This document shows positions 1 through 5,677 of a stretch of DNA of 6,063 nt, one piece after another. Position numbers and translations under genes: made by a program. The stretch's first letter is position 1; each line of letters starts with the position of its first letter. The stretch is taken from contig JAAZNT010000081.1 in NCBI GenBank assembly GCA_012798145.1, positions 1 to 6,063 of the forward strand. Direction: 5' to 3'. The stretch comes from Thermoanaerobaculaceae bacterium (GTDB taxonomy: Bacteria > Acidobacteriota > UBA4820). The notes under the pieces were generated by a model, which searched no databases, was not told where the DNA came from, and saw only the letters and a program-made list of their open reading frames with translations.

Positions 1-338
1 CCAAGAAAAGGAAAAAGGTTTTCTTCTTTAAGAAGGGAAATCCATTTCTGTCCTTTTTCTTTTTTTTTCTTTAAAAAATTGTCAACTTTCTTGCTTTCAG
101 GTTCCTTGTCAAAATCCTCGCTTGATTCGGGTTCTTCACTTTGAATGTCCAAAGAACCATTTTGTAAAAGAAGCTCTTTGAATATTTTCTCTCTCTCCTC
201 TTGCTTAATCAACTCCGGGCCTGAGAATGTCGTCATCTTTTTTGAGATTTCTTCTCCTATTGAAATAAACGCTTTCCAACTCTTTGCAATTTCAGGGTTT
301 GGTGGTGATATCCACTTAAATTTTTTGGATTTGCTCAT
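1..338 (-). CDS. Hypothetical charged protein, 3' end cut by window edge
   Basis: I do not recognise this protein. The leftward frame is open from an ATG at 338 to base 1, giving 112 complete codons with the C-terminus missing. The start is supported by AAAGGAG at 350-344, five bases upstream. The N-terminus is basic and aromatic (begins MSKSKKFKWISPPNPE). Residues about 28-60 look helical and mixed-charge. Residues about 63-85 form an acidic Ser/Glu/Asp-rich stretch that is probably flexible, followed by a Lys-rich run (about 89-98) and a more ordinary segment (GQKWISLLKEE). I see no signal peptide or membrane segment in the visible part. It starts 19 bases after the stop of the tandem aspartic-protease gene, so the two are very likely co-transcribed and may be functional partners. 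That partnership is inference from spacing only. Confidence 0.75.
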   Translation of the reverse strand, partial: MSKSKKFKWISPPNPEIAKSWKAFISIGEEISKKMTTFSGPELIKQEEREKIFKELLLQNGSLDIQSEEPESSEDFDKEPESKKVDNFLKKKKEKGQKWISLLKEENLFPFL

Positions 339-357
339 TTTTTCTCCTTTCTCCAAA

Positions 358-1080
358 TTAAACCAATGGAATCAGATTCAAAAAAGGGCTTTCTTCAAGA
401 AAACAGAATTCAGCGGCATATTTTTGAAAAATTGAGTTTCCAAGCAAGGCGGATGTATCCGCAAGAATTTTCAGGGCTTCCCTCAGTTTTAATGGAAGAA
501 TGCCGCCTTCTATCATAAATACTTCGCCACCCAAATCGATCTCCATTTCATATACATCTGTTTCAAATTTGCCTATGTCAAGCATAGGATAAAAATCTTG
601 TTGCTTTCTTGTTGGCGATTTTCCGTTGACAGATTTCGGCTCAAAATAAGAAATAAATGCACCAGTGTCAATAATCATGTAGGCTTTCCTTTTGTCGAGA
701 CTTGCTTCGATTTTAGGCACTCCTGCGGTTATGCTTAAAGGAATAAAAATCTTATCCTTTGTTATTCTCTTTAGTGAAAAAATCGCTTTTTTCTCTTTAA
801 GGTTCAAATAAAAATTTGTTTTCTTAATAATATCCATTCCAAGCAAATCGTCAAAATCAACTTGGGAAAGTCTGACTGTTTCTCTTACAACTTCTTCCAT
901 CTTTTCTTTAATTAAAACGGAAGTTAACTGACTTATTTCTTCTTGATTTGAAACAATGTTTAAAGAGATTGAACTTCCAGAAAAAGGTGAGCCGGTGTCG
1001 ATTAAAACCCTATTTCCATTCATTTTCGCTAAAATGTGACCTTTTTCAACTACAACATCGTAAATTTCACAATCTTTCAT
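358..1080 (-). CDS. Tandem retropepsin-like (clan AA) aspartic protease, two DTG modules
   Basis: A 240-residue protein built from two retropepsin-like halves. Half one has the catalytic-type motif VLIDTGSPFSGSS (Asp28-Thr29-Gly30) and, about 50 residues later, LLGMDIIKKT (79-88), the hydrophobic-hydrophobic-Gly element typical of retropepsin folds, then a beta-strand-like segment (90-103). Half two repeats this order: AYMIIDTGAFISYFE (DTG at 138-140), then LLGNSIFQKY (212-221) and a terminal strand-like segment. Retropepsins normally work as homodimers with one DTG per chain. Two DTGs in one chain suggest an internal pseudo-dimer, which is inference. There is no signal peptide, so it is probably cytoplasmic. 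AAAGGAG at 1096-1090 supports this ATG. The start overlaps the stop of a possible 28-codon ORF (ATGA), and an unknown charged protein follows 19 bases downstream. Substrate and role are unknown. Confidence 0.8.
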   Translation of the reverse strand: MKDCEIYDVVVEKGHILAKMNGNRVLIDTGSPFSGSSISLNIVSNQEEISQLTSVLIKEKMEEVVRETVRLSQVDFDDLLGMDIIKKTNFYLNLKEKKAIFSLKRITKDKIFIPLSITAGVPKIEASLDKRKAYMIIDTGAFISYFEPKSVNGKSPTRKQQDFYPMLDIGKFETDVYEMEIDLGGEVFMIEGGILPLKLREALKILADTSALLGNSIFQKYAAEFCFLEESPFLNLIPLV

Positions 1081-1163
1081 AACATCAAACTCCTTTCTAA
1101 AAAACGAAACAACTTTTCCTTTTTATTTTCCCTTAACCATAACTCAAGGCACTCACCGCCCAT
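1077..1163 (-). CDS. Possible 28-residue leader or small protein ahead of the protease gene
   Basis: A leftward ATG frame of 28 codons (begins MGGECLELWLRENKKEK, ends RSLML) whose TGA overlaps the protease ATG as ATGA, the usual arrangement for translational coupling. AAAGGAGGTG at 1173-1164 is an essentially perfect match to the 16S anti-SD tail. It abuts the ATG directly, leaving only two bases after GGAGG, which is closer than usual and is the main weakness. The peptide looks amphipathic and helical (LELWLRENKKEKLFRFLERSL), with no membrane segment. I recognise no family. It could be a real small protein, a coupling leader peptide, or a fortuitous frame in the 5' leader. The protease has its own SD, so coupling is not required for its expression. 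Confidence 0.35.
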   Translation of the reverse strand: MGGECLELWLRENKKEKLFRFLERSLML

Positions 1164-1173
1164 CACCTCCTTT
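1164..1173 (-). promoter_or_regulatory. Near-perfect SD AAAGGAGGTG in the leftward leader
   Basis: On the minus strand this reads AAAGGAGGTG followed by AT, complementary over 12 bases to the canonical 16S rRNA 3' tail. It lies 84 bases upstream of the protease ATG, so it is too far away to serve the protease itself. That is the main reason to consider the 28-codon frame that begins immediately after it. Confidence 0.5.
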
Positions 1174-1181
1174 CCGCTAAT

Positions 1182-1214
1182 ACTATATAACCTGTGGTGT
1201 AGCGAAATTGACAA
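1182..1214 (-). promoter_or_regulatory. Possible leftward promoter for the protease cluster
   Basis: On the minus strand, TTGTCA (1214-1209, one mismatch to the -35 consensus) is followed after 19 bases by TATATA (1189-1184), with TATAGT overlapping it at 1187-1182. Spacing is long and the -10 is imperfect, so this is a weak call. It would place the transcript start just upstream of the strong SD at 1173-1164. The -35 overlaps the rightward TTGACA at 1208-1213, so the two directions may compete. Confidence 0.3.
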
Positions 1215-1238
1215 CACATCAAAAATTGTTTTTACATT
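1208..1238 (+). promoter_or_regulatory. Possible rightward promoter for the WYL regulator gene
   Basis: A perfect -35 hexamer TTGACA (1208-1213) is followed after 19 bases by TACATT (1233-1238), a poor -10 match. TATAAT at 1260-1265 is a perfect -10 hexamer but has no -35 at the right distance, and it lies so close to the SD (1271-1276) that a transcript from it would lose its ribosome site. The TTGACA overlaps the -35-like sequence of the opposite strand. GTGT and ACAC flank this site (GTGT 1197-1200, ACAC 1213-1216) and could form part of an operator, but the symmetry is short. Confidence 0.3.
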
Positions 1239-1282
1239 TAAAAAACAAATAAAGAATGATATAATAAAAAAGGAGGTAGAAA

Positions 1283-2251
1283 ATGAATGAAACTTTAAAA
1301 ATGAGTATGTTGATAAAGGCTTTTATAACAAAAAAAGAATTGAGCCCTGAAGAATTGCAAAAAGCTCTTGGTGGATGTGGCAGGCACACAATTTACCGAA
1401 CTCTTGAAAGAGCAAAAAGCGAATTTAATATTCCAATTGAATATAACAGAAATAGAAGGGTTTACCGCTTTGTGGAAAATGGTGAAAAAATATCGCTTCC
1501 TCTTATTTGGTTTACTCCAAAAGATGTTATGGTTCTTCTAACGCTCCTTGAAACATTTAGAGAACTACCCTTTGGGATTATTGAACCAGAGATTTCTCCT
1601 TTCAGGGAAAATCTAAAAAGAATACAAAATAATAATCAGGCGAACTTCAACGAACTTATCGGGAAAATAAAAATTCTTCCAAGCCATTTCAGAAGAACAC
1701 CGGGAGAAATGTTTAAAGAAGTTTGTTCAGCGTTGTTGGCGGGCAAAAGGATAAAAATTAAATACAAAGACAGGCAGAACGAAAGAGTTACAGAGAGGAT
1801 TATATCTCCTATTCAACTTGTGAGATACAGAGACAACTGGTATCTTGACGCATTCTGCCACCAAGCCAATCAGTTGAGAATTTTCAGCGTTGACAGGATT
1901 GAGAGCGTTGAAATACAAAATAAAAAAATCAAAAAAGTTTCGCAAAAAACACTAACCCAATTTTATAAGGAATCTTACGGAATATTTGCAGGAAAACCTA
2001 CCAAAAAGGCGCTTTTAAAATTCACCCCTCAAATTTCCAGATGGGTTGCATCAGAGGAATGGCATCCCAAACAAAAGGCATATTTTGACAAAAAAGGGTT
2101 CTACATTCTTCAATTTCCTTACTCTGACGAAAGAGAATTGGTTCTTGATATTTTGAGATACGGCGATGATGTAGAAGTAAAAGAACCAATTGAATTGAGA
2201 AGAAAAATCAAACAAAAACTTCAGAATGCTTTAAAGAAATATAGCAGGTAA
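1283..2251 (+). CDS. WYL-domain transcriptional regulator (HTH-WYL-WCX)
   Basis: A 322-residue regulator with the standard three-part layout of its family. Residues about 5-65 form a DNA-binding helix-turn-helix region, with recognition-helix-like CGRHTIYRTLERAK (32-45) and a wing ending NRRVYRF. Residues about 140-215 are the WYL domain, containing IKIKYKDR, the name motif in RYRDNWYLDAFCH (Trp186-Tyr187-Leu188) and RIFSVDRIESVEI. Residues about 240-320 are the WCX C-terminal extension (ALLKFTPQISRWV, then ILQFPYSDERELVLDILRYGDDVEV). In this family the WYL domain senses a ligand, often proposed to be nucleic acid or nucleotide. AGGAGG at 1271-1276, six bases before ATG, fixes the start. It diverges from the protease cluster across about 200 bases, the usual position for a local regulator, and WYL proteins often control defence or DNA-damage genes. 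The target here is inferred, not shown. Confidence 0.9.
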   Translation: MNETLKMSMLIKAFITKKELSPEELQKALGGCGRHTIYRTLERAKSEFNIPIEYNRNRRVYRFVENGEKISLPLIWFTPKDVMVLLTLLETFRELPFGIIEPEISPFRENLKRIQNNNQANFNELIGKIKILPSHFRRTPGEMFKEVCSALLAGKRIKIKYKDRQNERVTERIISPIQLVRYRDNWYLDAFCHQANQLRIFSVDRIESVEIQNKKIKKVSQKTLTQFYKESYGIFAGKPTKKALLKFTPQISRWVASEEWHPKQKAYFDKKGFYILQFPYSDERELVLDILRYGDDVEVKEPIELRRKIKQKLQNALKKYSR

Positions 2252-2326
2252 GATAATATTAACTTTTGATTTTTGCCTATATTAAACTAAACGCAAATGA
2301 GCAACTCAAAAGGCAATGATTATCTT
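2250..2326. repeat. Imperfect inverted repeat between convergent genes, possible weak bidirectional terminator
   Basis: AAGATAAT (2250-2257, overlapping the WYL gene stop codon) pairs perfectly with ATTATCTT (2319-2326). Inside it, CTTTTGA (2263-2269) can pair with TCAAAAG (2306-2312), or alternatively TTGCCT (2273-2278) with AGGCAA (2311-2316). The apical loop is over 30 bases and the outer stem is all A-T except one pair. A bidirectional terminator would suit the convergent genes, but there is no compact GC stem with a U-tract. The rest of the spacer (2327-2375) shows nothing recognisable. Confidence 0.25.
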
Positions 2327-2375
2327 CCAAAATTTCTAATAAAAATATTTGCCCAAATGATTGAAGGAATGTTTA

Positions 2376-2783
2376 TCAATCCAAAAGTTCTTTAGGGATG
2401 TTGCCTCCGTTTTCAGCAATCTTTTTGAGAACTGTCTTATGAAGCCACATATTCATCTGAGCGGAATCCTTCATTTTCTCTTCTGGACAGCCGAGTTCTA
2501 TTGCGAGTTCCTTTCTTGCCGAAAAACTGCTGTCTATTCCAAGAAGTTTGAGAAGGTCAACGATTGAAGTTTTCCAATTAAGTTTCTGAGGATTTGCCTT
2601 TGCAAGCTCTTCCAATCTTGCCATCACATCTACCAGAGGAATTTCAACCGGTTTAGCAACTTCCTGCGTTTGGGTAACAGGCGGCTTGAAACCATCTTCC
2701 ATTCTTTTGATTGTTTTTTCTCCGAGTTTAACTTTTGAATCGCTGAATCCAAGTTTGTCAAGGATAACATCAAAAAGTCCCAT
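2376..2783 (-). CDS. DUF3597-family protein
   Basis: A 135-residue protein whose C-terminal half matches the DUF3597 domain as I remember it: LNWKTSIVDLLKLLGIDSS (68-86), SARKELAIELG (88-98), then DSAQMNMWLHKTVLKKIAEN (106-125) and GGNIPKELLD at the end. The N-terminus (MGLFDVILDKLGF) is a short hydrophobic helix, followed by a Pro/Thr/Gln-rich linker (about 33-50), consistent with the helix-loop-helical-bundle layout described for this family. Its biochemical function is unknown. The start at 2783 is chosen over an in-frame ATG at 2816 because AAAGGAG (2797-2791) lies seven bases before it, and the 11 extra residues would be encoded across that SD. It appears monocistronic, convergent with the WYL gene and divergent from rsmI. 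There is no signal peptide or membrane span. Confidence 0.85.
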   Translation of the reverse strand: MGLFDVILDKLGFSDSKVKLGEKTIKRMEDGFKPPVTQTQEVAKPVEIPLVDVMARLEELAKANPQKLNWKTSIVDLLKLLGIDSSFSARKELAIELGCPEEKMKDSAQMNMWLHKTVLKKIAENGGNIPKELLD

Positions 2784-2826
2784 TTGCTCTCTCCTTTCTA
2801 AAAAAATAATTAACACCTCAAATAAA

Positions 2827-2835
2827 AGTATAACA
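2827..2835 (-). promoter_or_regulatory. Extended -10 promoter for the DUF3597 gene
   Basis: The minus strand reads TGTTATACT (2835-2827): a TATACT -10 hexamer with one mismatch, preceded by the TGn extension and, one step further, TGTG. No good -35 lies 17 bases upstream, which is typical of extended -10 promoters. A start near 2820 would give a leader of about 37 bases before the ATG at 2783. Confidence 0.45.
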
Positions 2836-2869
2836 CACTATTGTATGAAGCATATTTCCATAAATCTGA

Positions 2870-2898
2870 TTTACACACATCTTCTCCTGTGCTAAAAT
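2870..2898 (+). promoter_or_regulatory. Sigma-70-type promoter for rsmI
   Basis: TTTACA (2870-2875) and TAAAAT (2893-2898) are separated by exactly 17 bases, with one mismatch to consensus in each hexamer. Transcription would begin near 2905, about 16 bases before the ATG at 2921. An in-frame ATG at 2897 falls inside this -10, so if the promoter is real that upstream codon cannot be the translation start. Confidence 0.6.
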
Positions 2899-2920
2899 GC
2901 ATCCTTTTTATGAGGGCGTA

Positions 2921-3733
2921 ATGAGAGGAAAACTCTTTGTTGTGGCAACTCCGATAGGAAACCTACAGGACATAACGCTTAGAGCGCTTGAGACCTTGAA
3001 GTCTGTTTCCGCAATCGCTTCTGAAGACACAAGGATTTCGCTAAAACTTTTAAACCATTTCGGAATAAGGAAAAGACTTATCTCCAATTTCAAAGAAAAC
3101 GAATCAAAAAGGGTTGCAGAAATAACAGAAATACTTGAAAAAGGCGAAGATGTGGCTTTAATAAGTGATGCGGGAACGCCCCTTATTTCCGATCCGGGAA
3201 GAATTTTAGTTCATTCTTTGAGGAAAAATGGATACGAAGTGATTCCCATTCCGGGCGCTTCTTCTTTGACTGCGGCGCTTTCTGTATGCGGTTTTGAAGA
3301 CCATCCTTTTATTTTTTATGGCTTTGTTCCGAAAAAAGAGGGAGAAAAAAAGGAGATTATTGAAGAACTAAAAACAGTAAAATACACTGCTGTTTTCTTT
3401 GAATCTCCACACAGAATCAGAAAAACGCTCCGGATGTTTTACGACAATTTCCCTGAAAGAGACCTTTTCGTAGCAAGGGAGATGACAAAAAAATTTGAAT
3501 CATATTTGTCAAACCCAGAGTTGCAAAGCGTTCCGGAAAAAGGAGAGTTCGTGATAATTTTATCTCCGTCCAAAAAAGAAGCAACTGAAATTGTTGAAAA
3601 AAGCGTTGAAGAAAAATATCGGCAACTTGTTGAAAAGGGTATGAGTCACAATCAGGCGGTCAAGGAACTTTCAAAACAACTTAAAATTTCCAAAAGATTG
3701 CTGTATAATACCCTGCTTGCTAAAGGTGTTTGA
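2921..3733 (+). CDS. rsmI: 16S rRNA (cytidine-1402-2'-O)-methyltransferase RsmI
   Basis: A 270-residue SAM-dependent methyltransferase of the tetrapyrrole-methylase fold that 2'-O-methylates C1402 in the 16S rRNA decoding centre. Family motifs appear in order: KLFVVATPIGNLQDITLRAL (4-22), ASEDTRISLKLLNHFGI (33-49), the SAM-site glycine loop LISDAGTPLISDPG (80-93), IPIPGASSLTAALSVCGF (108-125), FIFYGFVPKK (130-139), AVFFESPHRIRKTL (157-170), AREMTKKFE (185-193) and KGEFVIIL. A C-terminal helix-turn-helix-like tail (SHNQAVKELSKQLKISKRL) matches the longer members of the family. ATG 2921 is preferred over the in-frame ATG 2897: the family starts a few residues before VVATPIGN, GAGGG (2912-2916) gives an SD, and 2897 overlaps the -10. 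The region after REMTKKFE lacks the Arg-Gly often seen there. It is the first gene of a run with nrnA. Confidence 0.95.
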   Translation: MRGKLFVVATPIGNLQDITLRALETLKSVSAIASEDTRISLKLLNHFGIRKRLISNFKENESKRVAEITEILEKGEDVALISDAGTPLISDPGRILVHSLRKNGYEVIPIPGASSLTAALSVCGFEDHPFIFYGFVPKKEGEKKEIIEELKTVKYTAVFFESPHRIRKTLRMFYDNFPERDLFVAREMTKKFESYLSNPELQSVPEKGEFVIILSPSKKEATEIVEKSVEEKYRQLVEKGMSHNQAVKELSKQLKISKRLLYNTLLAKGV

Positions 3734-3734
3734 T

Positions 3735-4724
3735 TTGAACTTGGAAGAAGCTGTCCTAAAAATTGAAGAAGCGTTAAAAAATGCGGAGAAAATCTGTATT
3801 ACGACACATATTAAAGTTGACGGAGACGGGTTAGGGTCTGAACTTGCGCTCAAAAGGGCTTTTGAAAAACTAAATAAAAATGTAAAAATAATCAACGACA
3901 GCAAAGTTCCCTCAATTCTTTCTTTTATGCTTTTAAAAGATGACGAAGTTGAAGAGTTTGACGCGGAAAAGCACTCTCGCTTCATTGAAGAAAGCGATTT
4001 GATAATCGTTGTTGATGTCGCCCTTCTTTACAGATTGGGGCGGCTTGGACCATCATTTAACAAAAGCAAAGCCAAAAAAATATGTATTGACCACCATCTT
4101 GAAGGTGAAGATATTTTTGATATCACTCTCATTGAGCCGGAAGCCACTTCAACAGGAGAACTTGTATTTAAAGTTTTAAAACAGATGAAAACCTTCTGCA
4201 GTCCCGAAATATCAAAGCCGCTTTTTACGGCGATTGTTGTTGATTCCGGGTCGCTCTCCTACGAAAGGTGCACTCCTTCAACTTTTAGAATTGCCGCTGA
4301 ACTTGTTGAATGCGGGGCAATTCCTTATGATACACACCTTTGCCTCCATTGGAAAAAAAGCGTAAATCAATTAAAAATGGAGGAAGAGGTTATCGCCAAC
4401 CTTATTCTTGAAGGAGAAATCGCTTACAGCGTCGTTAAAGAGTCGGCATCAAAAAAACTCGGAGTTGATCCTATGGAGTTTCCCGACCTTGTCCACATAC
4501 CGCTTTCGCTTGAAAACGCAGAGATAGCCCTGCTCTTTATTGAGAATGGGGGTTCGGAAATAAAGGTTTCTGCGAGATCAAAAGGAAAAGTGAGGATCTG
4601 TGATCTTGCAAAAGCATTTGGAGGCGGAGGACACTGCCTTGCTGCGGGCTTTGTTGTGGAAGGTCCTCTTGAAAAAGCCATCCTAAAAGTCCTGCAAAAA
4701 ACCAGAGAGGTTTTTGAGATTTAA
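3735..4724 (+). CDS. nrnA: DHH/DHHA1 phosphoesterase, NrnA-type nano-RNase/pAp phosphatase
   Basis: A cytoplasmic phosphoesterase that degrades 2-5-base nano-RNAs and dephosphorylates pAp in characterised NrnA proteins. Numbered from TTG 3735 (329 residues), metal-binding motifs appear in order: TTHIKVDGDGLGS (His25, Asp29, Asp31), IVVDVALLYRLG (Asp94), the name motif IDHH (Asp119-His120-His121) and IVVDSGSLSYERC (Asp170). The DHHA1 domain carries FGGGGHCLAAGF (295-306), the substrate-binding loop. There is no ATG near the N-terminus. TTG 3735 is chosen because AAAGGTG (3722-3728) lies six bases before it. TTG 3717, GTG 3726 and TTG 3741 are also in frame. The 3735 start falls one base after the rsmI stop, so the pair is very likely translated together. 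A related DHH-DHHA1 role (for example, pGpG or pApA hydrolysis) cannot be excluded. Confidence 0.88.
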   Translation: MNLEEAVLKIEEALKNAEKICITTHIKVDGDGLGSELALKRAFEKLNKNVKIINDSKVPSILSFMLLKDDEVEEFDAEKHSRFIEESDLIIVVDVALLYRLGRLGPSFNKSKAKKICIDHHLEGEDIFDITLIEPEATSTGELVFKVLKQMKTFCSPEISKPLFTAIVVDSGSLSYERCTPSTFRIAAELVECGAIPYDTHLCLHWKKSVNQLKMEEEVIANLILEGEIAYSVVKESASKKLGVDPMEFPDLVHIPLSLENAEIALLFIENGGSEIKVSARSKGKVRICDLAKAFGGGGHCLAAGFVVEGPLEKAILKVLQKTREVFEI

Positions 4725-4864
4725 GATAAAAAAACAATCTTCTTAACAATTACAATTCTTTGCTTTCAAGTATTTCTGATTTATGGAGATATTTTTGCGG
4801 TTTTTCATTGGCAAATTTTTTGTTTTTGTGAAAAAATTATTGTTTGTGTTTTTAAGGGGATAAA
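4725..4864 (+). other. AT-rich spacer between nrnA and folE with folE ribosome site
   Basis: This spacer is very rich in T runs. Directly after the nrnA stop, AAGAT and ATCTT around an A-rich loop (about 4724-4743) could form a 5-bp hairpin. That is too weak to call a terminator. TTGGCA (4808-4813) resembles a -35, but no -10 follows at a normal distance. The folE SD AAGGGGA (4854-4860) is clear. Whether folE has its own promoter cannot be settled from the sequence. Confidence 0.4.
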
Positions 4865-5428
4865 ATGGAAGAACATATTAAAGCGCTTTTGAAATTCATT
4901 GATGATAATCCCGAAAGGGAGGAACTGAAAGAAACCCCAAGAAGGGTTAAAGAGAGTTTTCTTGAGCTTACAAAAGGAACGAGGGAAAACATTGACGAGA
5001 TATGCAAAGGGGCGATTTTTGACGAACCCTCTCAAGCGATGGTTCTCGTCAGAGATGTTTCGTTTTACAGTCTTTGCGAACACCATATCCTTCCTTTCTT
5101 TGGCAGAGCGCACATCGCATACATTCCCAACGGAAAAATCATTGGACTTTCAAAACTGCCGAGAATAGTTGAGCATTACGCAAGAAGACTTCAAGTGCAG
5201 GAAAGAATGACACAGCAGATAGCGGAAACAATACAAAACTTAATCAAGCCCTGCGGGCTTGGGGTTCTCATTGAAGCGACGCATCTTTGTATGGTTATGA
5301 GAGGAGTTCAGAAAGAGGGAAGCGTTGCAGTTACATCCGCATTGAGAGGAAGTTTCCTAAGAGATGAAAGAACAAGACTTGAATTTCTTGCCCTGATCGG
5401 AAGAGGTTTCAAAATCCCGCAGTTATAA
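4865..5428 (+). CDS. folE: GTP cyclohydrolase I (FolE, type IA)
   Basis: A 187-residue zinc enzyme converting GTP to 7,8-dihydroneopterin triphosphate, the entry step to folate and, in many bacteria, to queuosine-type and pterin products. Residues 24-45 carry the [15 protein letters not shown] helix. The active-site core is [16 protein letters not shown] (Cys71 and His74 as zinc ligands, His73 catalytic), then [23 protein letters not shown] (94-116). The third zinc ligand, Cys142, lies in [11 protein letters not shown] (137-147), with His140 equivalent to the second active-site histidine. VTSALRGSF and RLEFLALI complete the fold. All three zinc ligands are present, so it is a canonical cysteine-zinc enzyme, probably active as a homodecamer like its relatives. 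AAGGGGA at 4854-4860 supports the ATG. The length is slightly short at the N-terminus, as in many bacterial forms. No other folate gene is visible in the window. Confidence 0.97.
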   Translation: MEEHIKALLKFIDDNPEREELKETPRRVKESFLELTKGTRENIDEICKGAIFDEPSQAMVLVRDVSFYSLCEHHILPFFGRAHIAYIPNGKIIGLSKLPRIVEHYARRLQVQERMTQQIAETIQNLIKPCGLGVLIEATHLCMVMRGVQKEGSVAVTSALRGSFLRDERTRLEFLALIGRGFKIPQL

Positions 5429-5433
5429 CAATT

Positions 5434-5677
5434 ATGATTGACGAGAAGGCAATTGTCGGTGAAATTCTCAAGAAAACCTGCCAAAAATTGTAGAAACAAT
5501 GGGTTCTGAAATTAAGATTGCCCAACTTTATCGCCTTTGCATCCAAGAGTAAGGAGATGATTCCTTGGGCAGAAAAAGATCCACAAATGGATGCAAGCCA
5601 AAAGAGGTTCTTAAAAAATGGGGTTTTTAAAAAGCATATTGTAGTGTTTGACAAAGCATTTTTAAGGAGGGCAAAAA
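5434..5677 (+). pseudogene. Possible decayed small gene between folE and pepE
   Basis: About 250 bases without an intact gene, but with protein-like stretches in two plus-strand frames. From ATG 5434 the frame reads MIDEKAIVGEILKKTCQKL and stops at TAG 5491. A shifted frame then reads LPKIVETMGSEIKIAQLYRL (5478-5537), stopping at TAA 5550. The first frame is open again from 5494, including FIAFASKSKEMIPWAEKDPQ (5527-5586), up to TGA 5683, overlapping the pepE start. This could be a small gene broken by two compensating shifts or by one amber codon, or simply non-coding sequence with biased composition. I recognise no family. ATG 5434 has no good SD, which argues against an intact gene. A 7-bp A/T inverted repeat (5611-5617 with 5624-5630) is too weak to be a terminator. 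Confidence 0.3.

Noticed and set aside
145..435. Rightward 96-codon frame over the left end
   Set aside because: It is antisense to two well-supported leftward genes with SDs, has no SD of its own, and its product has no recognisable features.
1260..1265. Perfect TATAAT just before the WYL gene
   Set aside because: There is no -35 at a workable distance, and a start from here would fall at the SD, giving a message without a ribosome site.
1036..1290. Rightward 84-codon frame across the divergent spacer
   Set aside because: It begins inside the opposite-strand protease gene and runs through the promoter region and the WYL gene's SD. There is no SD and the composition is low-complexity Asn/Phe/Ser.
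2252..2375. Riboswitch, tRNA or CRISPR elements in this and the other intergenic spacers
   Set aside because: I see no cloverleaf, no repeated spacer units and no conserved riboswitch core in any of the gaps, including the one ahead of folE.
2910..2922. Three-codon mini-frame ATG AGG GCG TAA overlapping the rsmI ATG
   Set aside because: It has no SD within the very short predicted leader, and its bases double as the rsmI SD. Chance is the simpler explanation.
4724..4743. Hairpin after nrnA as intrinsic terminator
   Set aside because: The stem is only five base pairs with one G-C pair, and no U-tract follows directly.
4783..4863. 26-codon frame encoding a Phe-rich, cationic hydrophobic peptide just before folE (MEIFLRFFIGKFF...)
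   Set aside because: It looks like a membrane-active peptide, but there is no SD before the ATG, and a T-rich spacer naturally encodes Phe/Leu/Val. The folE SD overlaps its last codons. It would need conservation evidence to revive.
5409..5654. Leftward 81-codon hydrophobic frame opposite the folE-pepE spacer
   Set aside because: It has no SD, overlaps the end of folE antisense, and its hydrophobic character follows from the Lys/Glu-rich plus strand.
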